NCBI GenBank assembly: GCA_015680685.1 | Contig: MNCI01016028.1 | Coordinates: forward strand, 429,278 to 493,277 | DNA: 64,000 nucleotides | Reading direction: 5' to 3' | Origin: Gnetum montanum | Lineage: Eukaryota > Streptophyta > Gnetopsida > Gnetales > Gnetaceae | Shown: positions 24,480-35,281 of the stretch, in pieces | Position numbering within the stretch: position 1 is the first letter of the stretch | Layout of the letters: the number at the start of each line of letters is the position of its first letter | Position numbers and translations under genes: made by a program | The notes under the pieces: model-generated | The model's input: the letters and a program-made list of their open reading frames with translations, nothing else | Told to the model about the DNA's origin: nothing | Databases searched by the model: none

Positions 24480-24845
24480 AGATTACTAGGAATGGAACTT
24501 GTAAGGCTCTTCTTAATTCAATTTTTAGTGTAAACTTGATTTCTCATTAGATGTATATTGCCTAGAACCTACTACCTCTTAAGAAGACCAATATCAAATT
24601 AGAATTAGTAGACCAAGCCATCACTATTTCATTAGAACTGGTCAAAGACATTGTGACTACTATCTGTGGGTGGTCTTATCCTGCCAATTTCCTAGTAATC
24701 AAGGTTGAAAACTACAAGGGGGTTTTCCTAATCATTATGGAAAAGGCATGGTCAAGCATTGTTGATGCAAGAATGGACATCAAAGATCTTTCTCCAGAGA
24801 TATCAAAGGAAAATGCATTTAGAAAAATCATGAAGAGATGAGTTT
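24480..24845 (+). pseudogene. Protease relic of element B
   Basis: Aligns with the C and D protease: GTCKALLNSIFSVNLISH at the active site (LLDLGSG in C), PLKKTNIKLELVDQAITISL, VKDIVTTICGWSYPANFLVI, then AWSSIVDARMDIKDLSPEIS. The catalytic D-x-G reads N-S-I, so it is inactive. Retroviral-type aspartic protease that would cut the Gag-Pol polyprotein. Confidence 0.75.
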
Positions 24846-25429
24846 CATGCATTACATACAATGATAGAGGGTGCAATTGAATGAAAAAGCTTTGGTCCAT
24901 GAAACAAGCATTTATTTTGGCATGCAAGTAGTATGCACAGAAAGCATATATTCAAAGGTGTCTATATGTAGTACCCACAAAACAAGAGGGCACCCAATGG
25001 CTAACCATTAATTTTGATAGTAGCACACTATGCATGGAACCTACTGAAGCCTAACATGTGCTTATGTCACAAGCATGGATGAACTAGAGCAAGTTCATTA
25101 CTAACTCTCTAATGATGAAAACACTGATATCAATTGAAGAGATTTGGAGATCCATAAGAATTTTAAATAAGAGCCCCTAGAGTTGAAAACTCTACCCACT
25201 GGTGTAGAATATGCATTCTTGAAAAAAGGCAACCTAGTCATACTTAATGCCAAACTTGCTCTTGAGTAGAAGGAAAAATTGTTGAAAGTGGTTAACAAAT
25301 GGTCAACAACCTTTGCTTGGTCATATCTTGAACTCACTAGAATTGATCCACAAATATGCTAGCATAACATTTACACTAATCCATCCATGAGGCTAAGGAG
25401 GCAACCACAATAATAGTTGAACCCAAAAT

Positions 25430-26180
25430 TAAAGTAAATTGTCAAAAAGGAGATTGAGCAACTCCTTAAGGCAGGGTTCATCTACCCCATTGCGGATAGC
25501 AAGTGGGTTAGCCCACCTATGATAGTGCCAAAGAGATGTGGCAAATGGTGGGTTTATATTAATTTTAGGTTGTTAAACTAGAAACATTCAAAAATAATTT
25601 TCCATTTTCATTTATTGATAAGATGTTGGACACCATATCTAAGCATTACTATAATAGTTTTCCATATGGTTATAGTGGCTATAACCAAATCTAGATTGCA
25701 CTAGAAGATTAAGCCAAAATAACATTCACAAGTTCCCAGAGGAGCTTTGCATATTGCAAGATGTCTTTTGGTCTATGCAATGCCCTTGTCACTTTCCAAT
25801 GTCTAGTTTTAAGCATCTTTTAGTAGTAAATAGGTAGTTGAGTGAAAGTCTTCATGAATAACTTTTCCACATATCATGCTACATTCAAGCAAGCCTTGGA
25901 CCACCTCGATCAAGTACTAAAATGATGTGTGAAAATAAACTTGTAGCTCAATTGACAAAAGAGCCATCTCATGGTCCAAGAGGGCATCGTATTGGGGCAT
26001 TGAATTTCATAGGAAGGGAACAAGGTAGATCCTAAAAAGATAAGGGTCATCTAAGAAATCACCCATCAACTAGAAACTATCAAAGATGTTTGGTCATTTC
26101 TTGGACACGTTGGTTACTACCAGTGATTCATAGATAATTTCTCTAAGATTGTAAAATCATTGGTCAAGCACACAAAGAAA
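25430..26180 (+). pseudogene. Reverse transcriptase relic of element B
   Basis: Starts with IVKKEIEQLLKAGFIYPIAD and SKWVSPPMIVPKRCGKWWVY. FCIDFRLLN-type, DGYSGYNQI-type and FGLCNA-type motifs follow with frameshifts. The YMDD-box equivalent reads VFMNNFS near 25835: both catalytic Asp positions after Met read Asn. Would copy the element RNA into DNA. Confidence 0.75.
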
Positions 26181-26184
26181 TATG

Positions 26185-26720
26185 CTCCTTTCATCTAGAC
26201 CAAGAAATGTGAAAATACATTCCAAAGCTTCAAGTAGAAGCTCATGGTGACTCCAATTCTACAAGCAACAAACTTGTCCAGACCATTTCATATCATGACG
26301 GATGCATCTAACTATGCGTTGGGAGCTATGCTTATGAAGTTGGATGATAAAAAATATCCATAGTACATCCACTACACAAGTTGAAGCATTGTGAGTGAAT
26401 AAAAAAATTACACCACCACAAAGAAAGAAATGTTGATAGTGGTGTATGCTCTGGAAAAGTTTAGGTACTATGTGCTTATTTGTACACAATAATCATAGTG
26501 TCATTTGCTTCCTCATGAACAAACCAATGGTGAGCCCCCATGTCATATTGTGGCTAGTGATCCTGTAAGAATTTGATCTTACAATGGTAGATCGAAAGGA
26601 AACTAAGAATGTGATCGTTGATCACTTGTCTCAATTACAATGGGATAACAAAGAGGAGGAGAGTTGACTCTCTGACCAATTTTCTGATGAACTTCTCTTT
26701 GCTACTAAAATAAATAAATA
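26185..26720 (+). pseudogene. RNase H relic of element B
   Basis: Readable pieces include the equivalent of PFHIMTDASNxALGA (about 26280-26330), the VYALEKFRxYVL region and SVICFLMNKPMVSPHVI. EFDLTMVDRKETKNVIVDHL follows, ending with SDQFSDELLFAT. The order matches C and D. It would degrade RNA in the RNA-DNA hybrid. Confidence 0.75.
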
Positions 26721-26724
26721 AATG

Positions 26725-27970
26725 CCCATAGAACTAAAATGGTATGATGTCATCCTCACTTATCTTCTCACTCAGAAGATGCCACAAGATCTAAACCACA
26801 AGAAGAAACAATAGTTTCTCCATCAAGCTAAGCACTTCATAGAAATCAATGGATACCTTTACAGGATGTGTGTCAATGGCCTAGTTTGTTGGTGTGTACC
26901 TAATGCAAATCAATTACATGTTCTCCAAGAAGCTCATAAAGTTCCTTGTGGAGGCCATTATGTTGGAAGATGCATGGCCATAGAAATCCTGATGGCAGGA
27001 TACTATTGACCCATAATCTTTAGGGATACCCACCAATTTTTTTGATCTTGTGAATGTTGTCAATGAGATGGTGGGATGACCACACGAATGGAGGGTTTTC
27101 AATAGTGGATTTAACCACTGAAACCCTTTGACATATGGGGCATATATTTCATAGGTCCCATCACACCCATGTCCAAAGGGAAGGCATATATAATTGTCTT
27201 TGTTGACTACTATACCAAATGGACAGAAGCAACAACTATCAATAATTATACATCATCCATTGTTGTTTGATTTGGTACAACAAAATGTTGTGAATAGGTT
27301 TAGCATGCCACATGCACTAATTTCTAATAGCATAACTCATTTTATAGATGCCACTTTTCAAAAACTCATGTAACACTTGGGGGTTGAATATAAATTAACA
27401 ACACCCTATCACCCCCAAGCCAACAATCAAGTAGAGATAACTAATAAGAAGATTATAAAGATTTTAACAAGAACTATTAGCAAATATAGGAGAGACTAGA
27501 GCACAAAACTCAACGATGTCCTTTGGGCCTACCACTCAACATGGAAACTCCCTATTAGGTACTCTCCCTATGAGCTAATGTATGAAAAACTTCCAACACT
27601 CCCAATTAAATCTAAGCTCTATACACTCTCAACAACATGTGACATGGATCTTGACCTAATTCTGGCACAAAAAGAAAGACTGATCCACCTCAATGTGCTA
27701 AATGAAAATTAATTGGTATCCTAGTATTTGAATGAAGTGCACAAAACATTCAACAAACAAAATCATGATCCTAGAATATAGAAAGTAAAATCTCAACTAG
27801 GAGATAAGGTTCTCTACTAAAATCCCACACATATACCTCAAAAAACCAAATTCTAAACATTATGAGAGGAACCTCACATTATTAATGAAACCTTTCTTTC
27901 TAGGGCCATGATCATATACAAACCCAAGAGCCCAAATAGAAAGAAATTGGTCAAAATCCAATAGATAAAG
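26725..27970 (+). pseudogene. Integrase relic of element B
   Basis: Zinc domain remnants (VPCGGHYVGRCMAIEIL, SCECCQ), then the core start FDIWGIYFIGPITPMSKGKA, where the first catalytic Asp reads Tyr. The GTHF and QENG segments are decayed. The C-terminal part keeps YTLSTTCDMDLDLILAQKER, SQLGDKVLY and LSRAMIIYKPKSPNRKKLVK. Inactive. Confidence 0.75.
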
Positions 27971-28056
27971 CCTCTCCACAAGCCAAAGTAAGCTAGTGCA
28001 ACAAATACCTCAACGGATGGATAACCACACTTAATTTTTCAACTCTCCTTCTTCCA

Positions 28057-28079
28057 ACTCAATTGTGAGGGAGATGGCC
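28057..28079 (+). other. PPT-like block after pol in B
   Basis: CAATTGTGAGGGAGATGGCC matches CTTAGTCATGGCGGAGATGG at the same place in C. It is a purine-rich conserved block at the end of pol and a possible extra polypurine tract. Confidence 0.45.
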
Positions 28080-28109
28080 ATCAGTGCTAATCATCTACAT
28101 GGCCCCTAA

Positions 28110-28285
28110 GTTTTCTATTTTTATTTTACACATTTTTATCTTTACAAATTATTTATTTTACACTTTTTTAATTTTAAAATTTCTTCCTATTTTACACCAT
28201 TTTTTGTTTTACAACATCGTTAGTACATTTAAATCTTTCCTGAATATTTTACACTTCTTATATATTTTACTTTATTTTGTGTGAT
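28110..28285 (+). repeat. T-rich TTTTACAC-type degenerate array (B)
   Basis: Several units of TTTTACACnTTTTT-like sequence follow directly after pol. Similar arrays sit at the same position in C (44505-44565) and D (50255-50340). An open frame here is only a product of the low complexity. Confidence 0.65.
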
Positions 28286-28789
28286 TTTATAATTTTTGTT
28301 AATAAACATGCTTTGTGCCAATAAGACATAGTGGTGCTGTAGCAATTACTAATGGTGGTTTGTACATAATTTCTTGTTTACTAATGTTTGGTTTCTATTT
28401 CTGAATTTTTGTACTAATGGCCAAGTCATGGTTTCTTTTTCATAGAACAAGTAGTGAGTCCATGACATGCACCCATTTGCAAACTCTATGATTTTTCTTA
28501 TTTTGGAAATTTGAAGCCCATTTTAATTAAATAAATTTTTAATAAATTTGTGACATTGGTAGTTTCTAGAATTGTGAAGGATTTAAAGGTTTGCAAAGGG
28601 TGTGACTTCAAAGGGACTTAATACTCTTTGTACTCTTCTACTTACTTAGGTGCATGAGTGTTTTTATAGACTTCTTACCATTCTGTGTCAACCAATAATG
28701 AGAAGTTAAATAATTTTTTTTGTATGGTGTGGTTCCCATCTAATAAAAAAGAGAAAAAAATAAAAACAAAACAAAATAGAATAAAAAAT

Positions 28790-28910
28790 ATGATGAAAAT
28801 TCAAATTACATACCTTAGATAAATAAATGGGCTATAAGCACTAATTATGGAACTAGAAAGGCATGTTACCCATGCCTGAAGGTCCCCTCTAACTAAGGTC
28901 CTCTCTTACT
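28790..28910 (+). other. Conserved post-pol noncoding block (copy in B)
   Basis: Contains GGGCTATAAGCACTAATTAT, ACTAGAAAGGCATGTTACCC, ATGCCTGAAGG and CCCCTCTAACTAAGG, collinear with copies in A, C and D. The first part (CTTAGACATAATAA in the others) is more decayed here. Confidence 0.75.
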
Positions 28911-29639
28911 TCCTACATCTTTTTTTTTTCTCTTTATGGAATGGTGGTTGTTCTGTGGGAGCACTCTTGTGTCTTAAGGGGATGGATCAGTCTTGGAGTG
29001 GTGATGCAAAGTCACTAAAAGTGGTTGGTTTTGGTTTGGACTAAGGCTAGATCTTCTTAGGTCATTTAAACACAAAACTCACAAGGGACTTCTTATGACC
29101 CCAATTCAAAATTCCATTTCACATTCTCCATCATCCATCTATGCCACTCATAACTCACCTCACTAATGGTGTCCATGTTCTTGATTTAGTATCTTTGTCT
29201 AATGTGCTTGAATTCTTTGGTAGAATCTTCTATATTTTTCTCCTTAACTTTCATCAACCATTAATCACCTATGGATCCCATGCACTCCTTAGGTTGAGGT
29301 TATTCAAGGGCAAACAAGGCATGTGTCTACTATGGGGAGGACCCACTTGCATATCTCTTAATTGGGTTTGTTAAGCACCTTATCCTTAGGCATTCTTGCA
29401 ACCAAAATCTTTCGTACATCCATCTTCTGCATCAAACGATGTGCTCCTTTGCATATTTTGTTATATACATACATTTTCCATCACATTTTTGAATTTTTGA
29501 GCTTTCAAAGATCCACTTCAATGATTTCATCATATTCTTAACTTTTTTGGAACTCCATGGACTCCGAATTCATTCAAAAATTCCTTTTATTTTTCAAAAT
29601 ATTCAAGTTTGAAAATTTTGTCTACAGGCTCTGTATATG

Positions 29640-29707
29640 AGGCCCTATTGATGGAACTAATGTGTATACACAAACCCATCAACATAATGGAAAAATAATA
29701 TAAATAT
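29640..29707 (+). promoter_or_regulatory. U3-like motif array with TATA box before ORF3 of B
   Basis: CCCTATTGATGGAAC and CCCATCAACATAATGG are copies of the CCCCATCGACGT motif otherwise confined to B's LTR U3. They are followed by AATATAAATATGC (29697-29709). ORF3 starts about 200 bases later. The position matches the array in F at 18189-18278, although the motif type differs and follows each element's own LTR. Confidence 0.45.
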
Positions 29708-29840
29708 GCATGACCCCCCTTTGAAATTTTTACATTTGCCCACAAATGCCAAGGAAGTTTTCAAATTTTTAGAGCCCATAACTTCCTAACCATCTATTCA
29801 CATCACTCTATTCTTTGACCCTGTAGCTATTGGAGGTAAG

Positions 29841-29860
29841 CTCTTAGTCATGGGGACCAC
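29841..29860 (+). other. Conserved CTTAGTCATGGGG block before ORF3 of B
   Basis: CTCTTAGTCATGGGGACCAC matches C (45786-45803), D (minus, 49029-49048) and more loosely F (18412-18430). It resembles both the block after pol and the terminal polypurine tract. It is preceded by GAGGTAAG, a plausible splice-donor-like word. Its role is unknown. Confidence 0.45.
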
Positions 29861-29901
29861 AAATGTTCCATTTTTTATAGGAAAATTTTTTTGNGTCAAA
29901 A

Positions 29902-32766
29902 ATGGCACCCAAAGGAAAGCACATGTAAGAAGGAGAACCATCTCAACAAAGGGAGAAATAGCCAAGAATAGGAAGGGTCCAAGAACAAGTCCAAGAAGAA
30001 CCACTTGCAACCCACACCATAGGTCCTCTTAGGGAAGAGGCCAAGGTGGAATCTATTCATCAAATTCCAAAACCAGTAGTAGTAGCAGAGCATTCTCATC
30101 GATATAAAGCACCAACTTAGCAAGAAAATCTTGAGGTGACCTTGATAGAAGCTTGCCTAAATCAAATTAAATCAAAGAAGATCCAAAAGATAGTGCTCTA
30201 GGAGTTAAACTTTAGCCCTTTCTTACAGTAAGCACCTAAAGAAGAAAGGGATCAACTAAAGGCCTCTCCCATGTGGTCAATTATCACTTCCACCAAGGAG
30301 TGGTACATGAGAGAGACATTCTTATTCTAGAACAACAGGCAAGTTGATTCAATGGTTAAAGTCAAGGACATCTCAATGTCTTACTTGGTGCAGGCCATTG
30401 CTAAAGTGCTTGGATTACTAGAAATAGAGATGAGTCTCACTAGATTCCAATGTAGATGGACCCCAGCATCAAAAAGGAATGGGTGCAATGGTGCCATGGT
30501 GTCAACTATAAGGATTTTGATGCATTCACACCAACATAAATAATCCACTACAAGATTACGACCTTCCACCTAAATCCCACAATGAAGCCAAGCAAGATCA
30601 TTGCGTTTTCTACCCATGCATGTGCTACTCTAAGTGGGAGATTCCTTATCAACCTTCCATAGCTAATCTATCTGAAGATGAAGAAGAAATTTAAAGAAAA
30701 TTAACATGGAAGGAAGGCACTCCCCTTTCCATGCCTCGTCATAAAAATTTGTTGGTAGGGGAGGGATAGTCCATTATACAAATGATGTTGTCAAGCATGC
30801 TCCAACCTCCAATTGGATAGAGATGATGAAAGACAAAATGCTTGTAATGACCATTTAAGAAGAGAAGCAGTAGCCACCACCTTCACTTTTCATTTAAAAA
30901 ATTATGCTAGATGTCACTACAATAGCCCAAATATTGCACAAATACTAAGAATGGCTCTTGAGTGAATAACAACAATGAGTAGGCATGAGTGGTAGGGACC
31001 CATCTGTGTACTATCTAGAAATGAGTCACCTAAATGAGGTGGCCCAAATAGTCATCTTGATGGATGGAGGTGGTTCCATTTTCTTGGTCCAAAGAATGTA
31101 GTTTTCTATGAGGTCAAATCCTAGCTCTAGAGAGGTCACAATATCTCTTGTAGAATAACAGCCACTCCTAGAAATCTCTAGGAACACCACCACCTTCTTG
31201 GTATGCTTGGAGGAAAACAAGAAAGCAATAGTGTTGGTGATGTAGCACCAAGGGTAGGAGACAACAACAAAGATGATTACTAATAGGATTTTCAAAACAC
31301 TCAATGCACCTATAGTGTCTGTACCAGACATCACTACACTCAAAGATGTGTAGATACCTGCAAGAACTATAAGCAGCAAATTAAGCATAGCATAGCAGGA
31401 AGAACTACTAGACCGACTAATGGGAACTGGGCAACAACTTCTAAATGTCTTTGATCTTCTGGATAGTATCACCACAACCTAATTGGAGTTGCTAAAGGTA
31501 AGGGGAAAAAACATCATCTTAGAACGGCAACTCAAAATAGTCAAAGAGTTGAATGAATGTTTGGTTGCTAAAGGTGCTGAATTAAGAGCCCAAATTGCTA
31601 ACCCTACATTTCTTAACTTGGCATTGATGAAAGATGAAGCTTTTGAATAGCTTTAAACTAGATTGAAAGTGGTTGAGGGTTGTTGGAGATAGTGGTGTTC
31701 TACCAAGCCTTGGCAAAGGCTACACAGCACAAAATTTAGAAGGCCTTGGATCTAACCCATCAAGAGAATGTAAAATTGATTGCAAAGAACCATTTCTTAT
31801 GAAATGTTGATGAGCCTAAATAATAGTTAACCAACTTTATCCATCAACAATAAGAGCGACTAGCTAGATCGAACACAAAGCTAAGGAGATTAGCAGCTGA
31901 AAATAGAAACCTCTCCATGGAGGAGGTTTGTGCCCTTTGCTAGAAGACTGCAATAAAGGTTGCCACTTAGAAATCATAGGCTCTTAAATTTCAAAGACTC
32001 AAGGATCATTACAAAGATTAGGTTGGTCTATAGAAAAAAGTTAATGAAAAGCACATCTAGTTGATGAAGGCAAAAGTAAATAAAATCCTCTAACAACTCT
32101 AGGAAGGAAGAGAATTATGCCAACCTATTGTTGATGGGATAGATGCCTACAATGAAGTAAAAATCTACATGAAGAAGCTATAGATTGAGAAGATGAAAAA
32201 AATATATGGAGCTTGTAAATCTTCAATATGAAAATTTACCTATCTTGACTATTGAATGGTCACAATTAGAACTAGATAAGCAAGTGGCCAGCTCGTAGTT
32301 ATTGTATGAGGCCGAGTTCAAGCATCACAAGGACACCAAGCAAAATTTTGTGGTGGAAAACATAGAACTCAAGGTTCTAAAGGGCAAATACACTAATCAG
32401 ATATCTATTACCAAGAACCTATCCAAAAGAATGAACAACTACCAGGAGCTACAAAACGTAGTTAGGGTGCTTGATGTCAAACACAAACAATTCACTACCT
32501 AGTTTGTCAATGTTAAGGAGTTATTCTTACTAATGCCCTATTTGTGGAATATCCTCATTCCAACCCACCTTGGCAATGTTGCATGGACTATGAATGATCC
32601 CTGAAGTAAGGAGGAGAAGATGAAGACATTACTAGATGTCTTTTGCCTTCCACCAAAGGTTGTAGCCACAGTAGGATAGCCATAGCCACCTCAGCCACCG
32701 CACATGTCCAAAGCTAATGAAGGTCCTTTGAAACCTCAAAATCCTCCACTACCTAGAACTATTTAA
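29902..32766 (+). pseudogene. ORF3 of element B: unknown protein with coiled coil and Pro-rich end
   Basis: Third gene after pol, about 950 codons with many stops. Start chosen at MAPKGK, which matches the basic start of F. Order: a basic N-terminus; SYLVQAIAKVLGLLEIE (about 30380-30430); a FHLNPTMKPSKIIAF segment (about 30565); EMSHLNEVAQIVILM (about 31015-31060); a block around TNRIFKTLNAPIVSVPDI (about 31285-31340). A long heptad-like region follows (about 31495-32500; for example LERQLKIVKELNECLVAKGA and AENRNLSMEEVCAL), ending in a Pro-rich tail (about 32655-32765). F shares these blocks up to the coiled coil. Its position is that of the env-like gene of Athila-type elements, but I see no signal peptide or clear membrane segment. 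No function can be named. Confidence 0.6.
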
Positions 32767-32990
32767 TCTTCACAACTACCTTCATGCCATCAAAGGATGT
32801 GTTGTCCAATTTTAAGTAGTCATGTGATGGTGTTCAATTTTGTATCAAGAACACCACAATTTTTTTAATGTTGTTGATTTCTACACTTGGGCACTCAATG
32901 TGTTCAAGTTAGTTTATTATGTCAAGAGTTAGTCAATAATTTCATACCTTCCCAATTTTGTAAAGGAACTCAAGGATGAGTTTTTATTCA

Positions 32991-33002
32991 GTCATGTAGG
33001 TA
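32991..33002 (+). other. Polypurine tract of element B (decayed)
   Basis: GTCATGTAGGTA immediately before the 3' LTR, preceded by CTCAAGGATGAGTTTTTATT. The same context precedes the tract in A, C and F. Confidence 0.6.
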
Positions 33003-33942
33003 TGATGAATTCTTTTTGTGTTACATCAAGAGACCCCCATTGATGTGGCCTCATTGATGAAGCCCTGTCGATGCAATCCCATCTACATGGTGTTGCCCCA
33101 TTGACGAGGGCCTATCAACATAGCATTTGCTAGGTCTATGGGGCCTCATCAATGTAGCTCCTGAATAAAGTATATAAATACATGCTCATCAGCCATGTTT
33201 ATGGCATGTCTTGTGATAGCTGTAGTAGAGCTCTTGTAGTTTTTCCATTTGAGAGTTAGAATATTTCTCTAAGTACTTGAAGTAAGAGTTAGAAAGTGTA
33301 CAAATCTTTATTCAAGCACTATTGTACCTAAACACACTAGTGTGAATAGTAATAAAGATGAGCCTTTTGATCAAACCTTGTAGCTCTTGGATTAGATTAA
33401 TTATTCATTTATGCATTTATTATTTTCATTAATTATGCAATTAATTAAGCTAAATTAGACTCCAAGTGATTAGTTAATTAATTAAGATAAATAGATTAAA
33501 CACATAAGTATGACCACTTCGAGCATAAACACATATCCGCTTAGTAATCCTAGCAGCATTATTACTTGGTTTACCCAATAACATAGCACTTGGTAACCCT
33601 ATTAGTGGATAAATGGGTTTAGGGAATGTACAAAAAGTGGGACCAGATGCTTATGTTAGGACTAGTTAGAGATTAGTTATTAAATTACTTCATTTCTCTA
33701 TTTTAAGAACTAGGAGTATAAAACATAAAATAATATAAATCATATGCCTCAATTAAACTTAACTATACCTTTGTGCATCGCAAGTGTAATTGACAAGATA
33801 ATGAATGACTATTAAGGCAAAGTTTACTTCCTAGAAGGCTAGTGTACCAGAAGACATAGAGTCCACAAAATTCAACTAGATTCAGCATGAACGCTTCATG
33901 ATTCATATGGTTGGGCATAGAGTTACACCTCATAGCTCATTA
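33003..33942 (+). repeat. 3' LTR of element B
   Basis: Starts TGATGAATTC and ends TAGCTCATTA. It contains CCCCATTGATGTGG-type U3 motifs, TATAAATAC near 33174 and AATAAAG near 33349. It aligns with the 5' LTR throughout, with many transitions. Followed by target copy GTAGC (33943-33947). Confidence 0.9.
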
Positions 33943-35030
33943 GTAGCTTAATCAGCTTATGAAAAAATAGCACCAATTAGAAATGAAAAGAGAAAAGGCA
34001 ACATGACATGCTTCTACTATAGATGCAAAAGCATATGGCCATGTCAAATCCATTTCTACTTTAGAAGAGAAGAACAAGAATGTTGCCACTAGTAACAAAA
34101 GGTTGAATAATATGGAAAAGAAAGAGAATTAGCTAAGAGGGAGCCTTAACCATCTATGAGAGAAATTTACTAGAGTAAACCTAGATGTGAAAAGATAAAG
34201 CCAAGAAAAATAGAAACTTATCAATAAAAGAATTCTGTGTCATCCACTAGAAATCTTCCATCAAAATTAATGCATGATAGAATAAAGCTAAAAACCATGA
34301 GAAATTGAAAGAAATTTTCATAATATAAGTGGGCATGCACAAATACATAAATGAAAAGGAAATTAATTTGGCCAGGGGCCAAGATCAATACAATAATGCA
34401 TAACAACTACCTAAATGGTAGTCCATCCTTGACAATACCCCACAAGTGCATTAGGCTAAGATAAAAATGAAAGAATTACTAATTGAATACATGATCAAGT
34501 AATGGAATTGACCAATATAAGGTATTCAAATTTTTCCATGTTAACAACAAGTAGGCCAAGAAATAAGTCAGAATAATAGTTGGCAATAATGCATTTCTTG
34601 TATGAAAAAGAACATAAGGATAGAAATAAAGAATAAAAAAACTTCATATTTCCAATGTAAGATCACATGTAGCAAAAGCTAATTATCATGATAAAAGACA
34701 TGTGACAACCAATCTAGCAAAGTGGATGAATAACTACAAAAATATCATGCACAAGTTAGAGCTTTAAATATTGAGAGAAATTAGTTCACAACCTATTATG
34801 TTCAAGCAAATAAATTGTGTTCACAATTGTCTTATCCTTGAAAAGTTCTAATAATGAAGACTCATGTTGATTTAGCCTAAAAAATTAATGATCCAATGAA
34901 AAATGAAAAAAAGTTAAGAGTCTTATTACTTTAACATGAAAATACTTGCATATTTAGGAAAGAAACATCAATAACAACTAATGTAACAAGAACCATCACC
35001 ACCAGGCATCCCATAAAGACCTAAATTAAC
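33943..35030 (+). pseudogene. ORF3 of element F, 3' part
   Basis: Continues the coiled-coil part of F ORF3 after the B insertion. AKKNRNLSIKEFCVIH (about 34210-34250) matches AENRNLSMEEVCALC in B. Further Lys/Glu/Asn-rich helical stretches follow. The frame fades near 35030 after a short TRTITTRHPIK-like end, where B has its Pro-rich tail. Stops are frequent. Confidence 0.55.
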
Positions 35031-35281
35031 CATTTTGTGGATCCCATAATTGTTATTGATTTCTTTTTATGTGTCCAAATGATTTTTTATCCTTTTGCAA
35101 TCACTCAAATGTTAGATGCTATGCAGCACTCTAGTTGAGTTAGTTATTTAGTTAGTTGTTTGATGATTGTGTATCTATTTGTTTAAAAAGAAATTATTTG
35201 TATCACCTCCACAATTTTGTGACTAATTTTTTTCCACTTTTATTTTACTAAAGGATAAGTTTTTAATCAATCATGAGGGTA
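35031..35281 (+). other. 3' untranslated part and polypurine tract of F
   Basis: Noncoding. It ends with GGATAAGTTTTTAATCAATC and ATGAGGGTA, the decayed equivalent of the CATGGGGATA tract in C, directly before the LTR at 35282. Confidence 0.6.

Larger units (their letters stand above)
20632..33942 (+). mobile_element. Element B: full-length 13.3-kb Ty3/gypsy (Athila/Tat-type) retrotransposon with ORF3
   Basis: LTRs of 941 and 940 bp (20632-21572, 33003-33942) bound primer site, gag, protease, RT, RNase H, integrase, a long noncoding part, ORF3 and polypurine tract, all on the plus strand. Target duplications GTAGG/GTAGC place it inside F ORF3. Its LTR has a different U3 from A, C, D, F and H: repeated CCCCATCGACGT-like motifs instead of GATATC. 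All coding regions contain stops, so it is dead. It is the longest element here because it keeps the third gene, which C and D lack. Confidence 0.9.

Noticed and set aside
28084-28284. Phe/Ile/Leu-rich frame that looks like a membrane protein
   Set aside because: It falls in the T-rich TTTTACAC array that recurs in C and D; the hydrophobic residues are only a result of T-richness.
31026-31475. 149-codon open frame on the minus strand, the longest uninterrupted frame in the B 3' region
   Set aside because: It is antisense to ORF3, whose plus-strand blocks are conserved in F. The minus frame has no conserved counterpart and is a shadow.
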